From: Verrucomicrobiia bacterium
Lineage (GTDB): Bacteria; Verrucomicrobiota; Verrucomicrobiia; Limisphaerales; JAUIHU01
Assembly (NCBI GenBank): GCA_030432175.1
Contig: JAUIHU010000318.1
Coordinates: 1 to 5,864, forward strand
Direction: 5' to 3'
Length of the DNA: 5,864 nucleotides
Positions 1 through 5,864 of the stretch are shown here, piece after piece. How positions within the stretch are numbered: the stretch's first letter is position 1; every line of letters begins with the position of its first letter. The notes under the pieces are model-generated. The model did not search any database and was not told the DNA's origin. It saw nothing but the letters and a program-made list of their open reading frames with translations. Both the position numbers and the translations under genes were made by a program.

Positions 1-3000
1 TTCTACTGCGCTCCATTTGGAGTAATTCTTCAGAATGGCTGCCGGCGTGCCTGCGTCGTCATAATCACCCAAAGCACGCAATGCTTCTCTCCTCAGTGAT
101 TCTTCTCCTAGTAATTCTTGTAGCGTTGATGCCAGTTTCGGATCTTTCGCAGCCCTCAATGCATCCAATGCTGCTCTGCGACTGCTGAGTGTGGCGTCTG
201 GACTGGAAAGCGTCTTCCTCAGTTTAGCCAATGCCTCTTCACTTCCAAAGGTGAGAGACAGGGAAGATGTGAGCGAGCGAACTCGTTCGTTTTTACTTTG
301 GGCAAGCTCAGCTGCCACTGCAGGCCAGGAAGGTGGAAGCGGAGCAGATCTCTGACCTTTGAGCGCCTCGACAATACCTTCCAGAATAGCCAGTCTTTGA
401 GCTGAATCATCGGTTTTACCCAATCCGGCAACCAATGTATCTATGGCTTCTGGTGTTCCTATGGCAGCAATCCTCCTCGCCATGAATTCCAGGTTGCGAT
501 CCAGTTTGGAACTCAACGCCAGCTCCAACGCCCGAGGCGCATTTTGCGTGGCTAACGGCTCAGTGGCGTACCAGGCCATCAACGGGATATTATGATCTCC
601 CTGATCTTCAGCGTGTCCGTGAAGTCCTGCCAGCACATCCCAGCGATTCTCCAATGACACACGCTGCATCGCAGAAATCAAACTCAGCCGTACAGAAGCT
701 TCCTGTTCCTCTCTCGCCAGTCTTGAAAACTCAGCAAGCGCCGATGATCCCGGATCTCCAGATTCTACAAGTAATCGAATCGCCCATGAACGCACCGGAG
801 CAGCGGCATCCCGAAGTAATTCCACCAACAACGCTTCATCGGTCCCGTGTGTGACGTGCAATGCCCACAAAGCCCGCAATCGTTTGCGAGCTTCAGGATG
901 CGTCTGAAGGATGTACTTCAGTTGATTGTGAACTTTCGGATCCGGCCCACGCTCCATCAGTATTCGGCGAGCGTGACGCACATACCATTCCTGGTCACTG
1001 AGCTGATATTCCACCAACTCGGCGCTGCTGGCGGTTTTCAGATTTAATCCAACAGTGTCGGTGTCATTTTCATGCACCACTTTATAAATTCTGCCATTGG
1101 AACGATCATGCCCGTCTTCGTTTCCGTGGTGGCACTGGTTCATGTCGTACCAGTCAATGAAGTAAACAGAACCGCTCGGACCATAAGTCAGGTAAATGAT
1201 TTGCGAAGCTTTATCATTAGCCAGCAGGAAATCTTTCTCATGCCGTCCGACATATCCGGATCCGGAAGCTTCCGGCCGATCGACATTGATCCGCGCTCCA
1301 TGAATGTTGTTCATGAACAGACTGTTCCGGTATTTCTCCGGCCAGGTTCCGCCCAGGTAAACCATAGCTCCAGCGTGAGCGTGTCCACCTCCAGCTGAGT
1401 CAGATCGGTTGTTACCGGCGTGCGGTCCGCGATTTCCCACGTAGTGCAGGTGGTCAGCGATGGTTTTAATGTCATCGTAAATGTAAGGATTGAAATGCCG
1501 TCCGCCCTGACGCTGGTATCGTCCACCTTGAATCATGTGATACAGGTGCGGAATCACGCAGGCGGTAATGAAGCAATCCCCAAAGTCATTAAAGTCGACT
1601 CCCCAGGGATTGCTGGTTCCCCTGGCAAAAACTTCAAATTCGTGACGTGTCGGGTGATATCTCCAGACGCCGGCATTCAAAGGAATCCGTTCAGCATCAG
1701 GAGTTCCAGGCTTTCCCACGCGTGAATGGGTAAAAACTCCATGACATCCATACAACCAGCCATCAGGTCCCCAGATAAATGCGTTCAATGTTTCGTGCGT
1801 GTCCTGATAACCCCAACCGTCCAGGAGGATTTGCGGTTCGCTGTCTGGACGATCATCGGCATCACGATCCGGAATGAACATGAAATAAGGCGCAGCGCCA
1901 ACCCAGACTCCACCAAAACCAACCTGGATTCCACTGACCAGGTTCAACCCTTCCATGAAGACTTTGCGTGAATCAAATTCTCCGTCTTTATCTGCGTCTT
2001 CGAAAATAAGAATGCGGTCCTTTCCCTGCCCTTCCGGCTCACGCTGTGGATAAGAATAGGCTTCGACGACCCAGATGCGTTCGCGGTCGTCGATCGCAAA
2101 GGCAATCGGCTGCCGGACATCGGGTTCAGCGGCGAATAACTTGACGTCAAATCCTTCAGGAACTGTCACCGCTTCCAATGCTGTTTGCGGATCCGTCCCA
2201 CTGTGCTTGTATTCATCAACCGGGAAAGCAAGTGGTGATTTGTTCGCTTTCGGATCCAACTCATTGTCAAACTTGGGTCGAGTCGCATGAAACTTGAAAT
2301 CATCATAGTTGATATGCCCCCAGTGACCTGTTTGCCGATCCACAACCCGAATAAAAATCTCTTTGCCAATGCGATCCGTCAGATCGACAACCACAGGTCT
2401 CAAAGCTTCGTTCTCATAACCGGAGACTTTGAAGAATGCTTCTGAGGCTCCTTTTTCAACTAATTCAACGCGTGTATTCTCATGCGGACCGCCCCCAACC
2501 AGAAAGCTGGCAAACGGATGGGTGACGCGGAAACCGGCAGAGATCAGGATCCCCATCGGATCATCCCCTTTGACCTCATATCCCCCCAACCAGAAGCCAC
2601 CATCATGAGCGCTGGTCATGTCAGCGCGTCGTGCTGAAACCGTGTCTCCACGCATCGGCTGCCCTTCCCAGGCGCTGCCGCTGGTAGCGGTCCAGTCTGT
2701 CAAATCACCCAACTCAAACCCAAGATTCAACTCACGCCCCTCGCTGTTCTTAGGAACAATGCCTTCACGGGTTGGAGCGACGGCGGCCTGCTTTTCCTGT
2801 TTCTTGGGTTGAGCTGCTTCCCACTCTTCTTTGGAAACCTTTTTAGGATCCTGAATAAAAATGTAGGTCCCTTTCTTGTTCCCGATCACCACATCCGGCC
2901 AACGATCTCCATTGATCCTCGCCGCCAGTACCTGCGTTCCAACACCGCTGTCATCATCGATCAGGTGCGGGATGTATTCCACCGCTCCGTCATCGCTGCG

Positions 3001-4056
3001 TTGCAACTCAAACCAATAAAGCACCGGAGCATTCTTCGGCTCAGGGTCACCGTTGGGGCCGTGAGCCCAGTACCGCTTGCCAGTGACGATATCCAATAAT
3101 CCATCCTGGTTAATATCGGCCAGATCTACGGCATGAAGCTGAGAGAAAGACACGCCGTACTCATTCGGTTCAGCCCGACCTTCCAGGATGATTTGCGGCT
3201 CGAAAGTAATTCCACCGTCCTCAGTCGGCTTGTTTTCATACCAGGCCAGTCCGTAACCGTGGGCCGCCAGAGAAGTGATCACATCATTGTCTCCATCCCC
3301 ATCCACGTCGTAAGCAAACATGTGCGCCCCACCTGGACCGCTGAATTTGAAGTCGTGCTTTTTCCAGATGGGAGAGCCTTCCTCCGTTCCGGGATTTTCC
3401 CACCATCCATCTTTTTCCAGCAGGTCCACACGTCCGTCCCGGTTCACATCTCCCGTTCCGATTCCGTGAGTAAACCGTTGCCAGGGTCCCTTGGGAGTGA
3501 TTCGATGGAAATCCCACTCGGCTTCCGGGTTGGAAGGATCATAAGTTGCGTAACCGAAATAGCCTCCGCTGTTACAAACCAGATCGAGTCGCCCGTCGTT
3601 GTTCATATCAACGAGCATTGGGGATTCATTGTCGGTGACTGAAAGAGCGACAAATTTCTCCCATAATCCTTCCTGGTTTTTGGGGTTCTTAAACCAGAGT
3701 GTTTCTTTCCCTGGAAACCCAATGATCACAATATCCTGCCATCCGTCGGCGTTAATATCTTCTCCATAAGCAGTGAAGTTGTTGGAATATCCGAGTGGAT
3801 CATAAGCTTTGTCATCGGAGTATCGATGAACGGTCTTGAAGTCGGGGCCTTCGTACCAAAAAGGACCAGAGACCAAGTCATTGACACCGTCCCGATTAAA
3901 GTCCCCAAACCCGGCGCCTTCGCTATAAAACTTTTCTTCCAGGTGAGTTTTCGAGAACTCATGAATGTAATAATCCTGTCCGGAAACCATCATTGGGACA
4001 GACAGCGACAGCGCTGCCGGGATCCAGAAAGGATGAACGCGAAAATTGGTGATCAT
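1..4056 (-). CDS. Exported FG-GAP / PVC-type membrane-bound dehydrogenase with HEAT-like repeats (C-terminus cut by window edge)
   Basis: A single frame of 1352 codons has no internal stop. The ATG at 4056 opens a plausible signal peptide (hydrophobic residues 10-25, likely cut near VSG-Q27). Residues about 45-400 carry seven D-x-N-x-D-G-like motifs (for example DFNRDG at 52-57, DINADG at 100-105, a degenerate INGDRW near 384), which suggests a seven-bladed FG-GAP propeller. A Lys/Gln-rich linker follows. Residues about 435-592 resemble a jelly-roll galactose-binding-like domain (NLGFELGDLTDW, GHWGHINYDDFKFH). Residues about 626-996 match the Pirellula/Verrucomicrobium membrane-bound dehydrogenase domain (RIWVVEAYSYPQ, WGPDGWLYGCHG, NPWGVDF, GPSGSVYFIDWYD, HDRSNGRIYKV). 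Residues about 1005-1352 are HEAT-like helices and include the family motif DHNIPLMAWYATEPL at 1154. Family members usually end in a CxxCH cytochrome domain; none is visible, so it should lie beyond position 1. The role is inferred to be periplasmic or surface oxidation of a sugar or polyol with electron transfer to heme. The substrate is unknown. No Shine-Dalgarno is visible. Confidence 0.93.
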   Translation of the reverse strand, partial: MITNFRVHPFWIPAALSLSVPMMVSGQDYYIHEFSKTHLEEKFYSEGAGFGDFNRDGVNDLVSGPFWYEGPDFKTVHRYSDDKAYDPLGYSNNFTAYGEDINADGWQDIVIIGFPGKETLWFKNPKNQEGLWEKFVALSVTDNESPMLVDMNNDGRLDLVCNSGGYFGYATYDPSNPEAEWDFHRITPKGPWQRFTHGIGTGDVNRDGRVDLLEKDGWWENPGTEEGSPIWKKHDFKFSGPGGAHMFAYDVDGDGDNDVITSLAAHGYGLAWYENKPTEDGGITFEPQIILEGRAEPNEYGVSFSQLHAVDLADINQDGLLDIVTGKRYWAHGPNGDPEPKNAPVLYWFELQRSDDGAVEYIPHLIDDDSGVGTQVLAARINGDRWPDVVIGNKKGTYIFIQDPKKVSKEEWEAAQPKKQEKQAAVAPTREGIVPKNSEGRELNLGFELGDLTDWTATSGSAWEGQPMRGDTVSARRADMTSAHDGGFWLGGYEVKGDDPMGILISAGFRVTHPFASFLVGGGPHENTRVELVEKGASEAFFKVSGYENEALRPVVVDLTDRIGKEIFIRVVDRQTGHWGHINYDDFKFHATRPKFDNELDPKANKSPLAFPVDEYKHSGTDPQTALEAVTVPEGFDVKLFAAEPDVRQPIAFAIDDRERIWVVEAYSYPQREPEGQGKDRILIFEDADKDGEFDSRKVFMEGLNLVSGIQVGFGGVWVGAAPYFMFIPDRDADDRPDSEPQILLDGWGYQDTHETLNAFIWGPDGWLYGCHGVFTHSRVGKPGTPDAERIPLNAGVWRYHPTRHEFEVFARGTSNPWGVDFNDFGDCFITACVIPHLYHMIQGGRYQRQGGRHFNPYIYDDIKTIADHLHYVGNRGPHAGNNRSDSAGGGHAHAGAMVYLGGTWPEKYRNSLFMNNIHGARINVDRPEASGSGYVGRHEKDFLLANDKASQIIYLTYGPSGSVYFIDWYDMNQCHHGNEDGHDRSNGRIYKVVHENDTDTVGLNLKTASSAELVEYQLSDQEWYVRHARRILMERGPDPKVHNQLKYILQTHPEARKRLRALWALHVTHGTDEALLVELLRDAAAPVRSWAIRLLVESGDPGSSALAEFSRLAREEQEASVRLSLISAMQRVSLENRWDVLAGLHGHAEDQGDHNIPLMAWYATEPLATQNAPRALELALSSKLDRNLEFMARRIAAIGTPEAIDTLVAGLGKTDDSAQRLAILEGIVEALKGQRSAPLPPSWPAVAAELAQSKNERVRSLTSSLSLTFGSEEALAKLRKTLSSPDATLSSRRAALDALRAAKDPKLASTLQELLGEESLRREALRALGDYDDAGTPAAILKNYSKWSAVE

Positions 4057-4198
4057 GGGATCATTACTGCCAAGGAAACTGTTGGGGGTCAAGAGATAGT
4101 ATTGGTTCGGATAAATGCAGGAATAGCAAAAATATCGCTGAACTGATTACGGATAGTTTACAGAGCCATTTCATGAGACTAGTATCGGATTCAAGATT
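4057..4198. promoter_or_regulatory. Divergent intergenic region between the dehydrogenase gene and the coiled-coil gene
   Basis: This 142-bp gap separates two divergently transcribed genes, so it should hold both promoters. It is AT-rich compared with its flanks. I could not pick a convincing -35/-10 pair on either strand. On the minus strand a TTGACC lies at about 4088-4093, but the best -10-like match is about 20 bp away and too close to the ATG. There is no strong terminator or operator palindrome. The assignment rests on gene arrangement, not on a recognised motif. Confidence 0.45.
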
Positions 4199-4921
4199 AT
4201 GGATTCACCACTGGATTTTCCGCCCTATTCCAAGACACCAGGTGGCGACAGCTCACCTCGGCGCGAAGACAACGAAGCCCCTGTTCCGGATCAGTATTCG
4301 GCTGGCTCGCTTGAGCGGGCAGCTTCCATGGACCCTGAGACATTGTCTGCCCGGGTTACCGAAGCTGAACGAAGAAAAATTGAACTGGAGGAGAAGCTCC
4401 GACGGCTGGCGCAAGAGCGAGATTCACTAAAGGATGTACAGGAGCGGCGTCAGGAATTGGACGAGGGCCGTAAAGAAATGACCAGAGAACTGACCCGTGG
4501 TATCGAACTGTTGGATACTGCATTGTTTGATGCAAAGACAAGGGCTGAACAAATGGATCTGGCTTTAGCTTCCATGAGATCCTCCCTGGCGAGAATCAAA
4601 GCTATTCAATCCTCGGAGTGGAATGACGCCGAGTATCATGAAAAACTCACCCAGGCGTTAGCTCAACTGGAACAGAGTCGTTCAGAGTGGGATGAAATCC
4701 GCATGAAATTTCCAGGCGCTCTGGGACCCAAAAACAAATCCACCTCAGCGGAGAGCAGTGAAACAAACTCCTCCGGAACCGGGTCATGGTTTTCCAGTGA
4801 AAGCGTTTCTTATAACGAACTCTGCAAAGTTGGACTGGCTTTGACCTGGCCGGTAGCGATCGCCTTCCTGATGGCTTTCATTGCGTTGGTGATTTTACTT
4901 ATCCAGGGAAGAGGCGGTTGA
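4199..4921 (+). CDS. Hypothetical tail-anchored coiled-coil protein (240 aa)
   Basis: I do not recognise this family. Residues 1-45 are Pro/Ser/Asp-rich and probably disordered. Residues about 48-100 are a highly charged helix rich in Glu, Arg and Lys with heptad-like Leu spacing (EAERRKIELEEKLRRLAQER), predicted to form a coiled coil. A second amphipathic helical stretch spans about 101-170. Residues 178-203 form a Ser/Thr/Gly-rich linker. Residues about 211-235 form one hydrophobic segment (ALTWPVAIAFLMAFIALVILLI), followed by only a few residues ending in GRGG. This suggests a protein anchored by its C-terminus in the inner membrane, with the coiled coil on the cytoplasmic side (inferred; there is no signal peptide). 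The ATG at 4199 is chosen because the upstream frame offers no other standard start before the stop at 4154. The ribosome site is weak. The next gene, 102 bp downstream, encodes a protein of similar layout. A role in scaffolding or tethering is possible but unproven. Confidence 0.85.
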   Translation: MDSPLDFPPYSKTPGGDSSPRREDNEAPVPDQYSAGSLERAASMDPETLSARVTEAERRKIELEEKLRRLAQERDSLKDVQERRQELDEGRKEMTRELTRGIELLDTALFDAKTRAEQMDLALASMRSSLARIKAIQSSEWNDAEYHEKLTQALAQLEQSRSEWDEIRMKFPGALGPKNKSTSAESSETNSSGTGSWFSSESVSYNELCKVGLALTWPVAIAFLMAFIALVILLIQGRGG

Positions 4922-4984
4922 CAAAGAATTGAAAGTATACGTTTTTGATATGTCAAAGGCGCAGCACATTTTGGCAATTTATTT

Positions 4985-5023
4985 AATGGTTCATTTCCAA
5001 TCACATAAAACTGTTTAACCATT
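4985..5023. repeat. Short inverted repeat abutting the start of the 188-aa gene
   Basis: AATGGTT (4985-4991) and AACCATT (5017-5023) are perfect 7-bp inverted arms separated by 25 bp. The right arm ends exactly before the proposed TTG start at 5024. A weaker 5-bp hairpin (TTTGA-TATG-TCAAA) lies at 4944-4957. Neither has the GC-rich stem and T-run of an intrinsic terminator. The arms could be an operator or a leader hairpin, but an AT-rich match this short can arise by chance. Confidence 0.25.
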
Positions 5024-5590
5024 TTGAAGAGATTCAGTTTCAGAAAAAGCCGGAAAGATCCGATCCAGGAAATGGAGCGTCGCCTGGAGCAAGAAATGGC
5101 TGCGCTTCAGAAGGAACTGGTCTCGCTCGAAGCAACGAAGTCAACAGCAACAACTGGTTCAGGAACTTCGCAGACAAAGCACGCAATCGCGAAACCGGAA
5201 ACTGGAATAGAATTCCCCGAACGAAGCTGGGACCTGGAACCGGAATCGCTTCCAGACGAAACTGATTGTAAGGAAACTTCCGAAGAAGAGGAGCCAGTTT
5301 CGGAGGTGGGGTTCAAAGAAAAGATGCAAATTGCCGCATCAGAAGTCGGGGCATTTTGTTCGAAGAAGTGGTGGCGATTTCGAAGGCGGGCAAATGTCTG
5401 GACCCGACGCGGGGTGCGAGAGGCTCAGGCAAGTATATTAGATCCATCAGCTGAAACATTCCAAAACAGAAACGCGCCGCCACTTCTAAGAAACGAAAAA
5501 CGTCGCGCACGCAACCGTTTTCTCGCCCTGGCTTTTTTATTTGCAATCGTCATTTTCTTCATCCTGAAGAATATCTATAGCGATTATTGA
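5024..5590 (+). CDS. Hypothetical tail-anchored coiled-coil protein (188 aa, TTG start)
   Basis: I do not recognise this family. The N-terminus is basic (KRFSFRKSRK), followed by a short coiled-coil-like helix at about 14-38 (MERRLEQEMAALQKELVSLE). Residues 40-60 form a Thr/Ser-rich linker and residues about 63-92 are strongly acidic, with an EEEE run. Residues 114-129 form a basic aromatic patch (KKWWRFRRR, then TRR). After a polar stretch, basic residues 157-165 lead into one hydrophobic segment at about 166-181 (FLALAFLFAIVIFFIL) close to the C-terminus. The basic flank before the helix predicts the long N-terminal part lies in the cytoplasm. The frame opens after a stop at 5006-5008. The TTG at 5024 is the longest reasonable start and keeps the basic N-terminus. 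The ATG at 5072 (residue 17) is the alternative. Neither has a well-spaced Shine-Dalgarno. It is probably co-transcribed with the genes on either side. Confidence 0.8.
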   Translation: MKRFSFRKSRKDPIQEMERRLEQEMAALQKELVSLEATKSTATTGSGTSQTKHAIAKPETGIEFPERSWDLEPESLPDETDCKETSEEEEPVSEVGFKEKMQIAASEVGAFCSKKWWRFRRRANVWTRRGVREAQASILDPSAETFQNRNAPPLLRNEKRRARNRFLALAFLFAIVIFFILKNIYSDY

Positions 5591-5607
5591 TTTACTTTTA
5601 TAATATT

Positions 5608-5864
5608 ATGCCACGCCCATACCAGTTGAATGATGAACAACGCATTACTCTGGCATCCAATTATCTTCTGAAAAAGATGACGACAGAAAACTGGCGTCCT
5701 GGATTGATGCTGGAAGGCGCCGGAGACAAGGATCTTGAGCCGGTTCTGGAACATATGATGACTCAAAATTGGGTTCAAATTGAAACTCCGGAGGAATCAG
5801 ACGCGTTCTACTGTCCAACAGACCAGGGAAAAGCAAAGGCGTTTCACTTCCAGACCCGCTACAG
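5608..5864 (+). CDS. Hypothetical protein, possible winged-helix-like fold (partial, 3' end outside window)
   Basis: An ATG at 5608, 17 bp after the stop of the 188-aa gene, opens a frame that stays open for 85 codons to the window edge. The protein begins MPRPYQLNDEQRITLASNYL. The visible part has a helical N-terminal half, then NWVQIETPEESDAFYCPTDQGKAKAF, which here is read in two pieces: NWVQIETPEE and YCPTDQGKAKAF. The pattern of a helix, a short hydrophilic hairpin and a 'Y-x-PT-x-x-G-K' turn resembles the wing of winged-helix proteins, where a 'LTxxGK' motif is common. This is only a weak resemblance and no family is claimed. The short gap to the upstream gene and shared orientation suggest the same operon. 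No Shine-Dalgarno is visible. Codon use and composition look like the neighbours. Confidence 0.7.
   Translation, partial: MPRPYQLNDEQRITLASNYLLKKMTTENWRPGLMLEGAGDKDLEPVLEHMMTQNWVQIETPEESDAFYCPTDQGKAKAFHFQTRY

Noticed and set aside
1255..1275. Overlapping perfect palindromes TCCGGATCCGGA (1255-1266) and CCGGAAGCTTCCGG (1262-1275)
   Set aside because: They sit inside the dehydrogenase coding region, encode an ordinary Glu-Ala-Ser-Gly-Ser-Gly stretch, and have no regulatory context; most likely chance from Gly/Ser codons.
1420..2290. Several 60-100 codon plus-strand frames between about 650 and 2290
   Set aside because: All are antisense shadows of the dehydrogenase and HEAT-like coding region and none has a recognisable domain or start signal.
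3133..3642. A 169-codon open frame on the plus strand
   Set aside because: It lies wholly inside and antisense to the FG-GAP region of the dehydrogenase gene, whose frame has clear family motifs. Its own product shows no recognisable domain.
4173..4430. An 85-codon plus-strand frame starting before the coiled-coil gene
   Set aside because: It overlaps the 240-aa frame in another phase, and its product has no coherent features while the 240-aa product shows heptads and a membrane helix.
4922..5023. Intrinsic terminator after the 240-aa gene
   Set aside because: Only weak AT-rich inverted repeats are present, without a GC-rich stem followed by a T-run, so read-through into the next gene is plausible.
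5599..5604. TATAAT as a -10 promoter element before the gene at 5608
   Set aside because: It ends only 3 bp before the ATG, so transcription would begin inside the start codon region, and no -35 element fits; the AT-rich gap is better seen as an operon spacer.

Overview
The window looks like chromosomal DNA from a planctomycete, or at least a member of the PVC group. GC content is moderate, roughly 50% by eye. The main evidence is the long minus-strand gene, whose architecture (exported FG-GAP propeller, Pirellula/Verrucomicrobium-type membrane-bound dehydrogenase domain, HEAT-like repeats) is a hallmark of Planctomycetes and Verrucomicrobia. None of the four gene starts has a convincing Shine-Dalgarno sequence. 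No genus can be assigned from the sequence alone.

Layout. Positions 1-4056 (minus strand) hold one uninterrupted reading frame of 1352 codons. It starts at 4056 and runs off the left edge without a stop, so the C-terminus is missing. In order it encodes a signal peptide, a propeller of about seven FG-GAP/VCBS-like motifs, a Lys/Gln-rich linker, a jelly-roll (galactose-binding-like) domain, a sorbosone/glucose-dehydrogenase-like propeller and an alpha-helical HEAT-like region. In this family a cytochrome c-type CxxCH domain usually follows, which would lie outside the window. Positions 4057-4198 are a 142-bp divergent intergenic region. Positions 4199-5864 (plus strand) hold three genes in the same direction. 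The first two encode unrecognised proteins with an N-terminal coiled coil and a single C-terminal membrane helix (240 aa, and 188 aa from a TTG start). The third begins 17 bp after the second and runs off the right edge after 85 codons. It is unrecognised, with a weak resemblance to a winged-helix fold.

How the genes may work together. The minus-strand protein is probably an exported, electron-transferring oxidoreductase for sugars or other polyhydroxy compounds, with domains for binding carbohydrate or protein partners. The plus-strand genes probably form a separate unit. Two successive proteins with coiled coil, linker and C-terminal anchor could form a membrane-tethered pair, but nothing in the sequence assigns a pathway. 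No RNA genes, mobile elements, CRISPR arrays or large repeats were seen.
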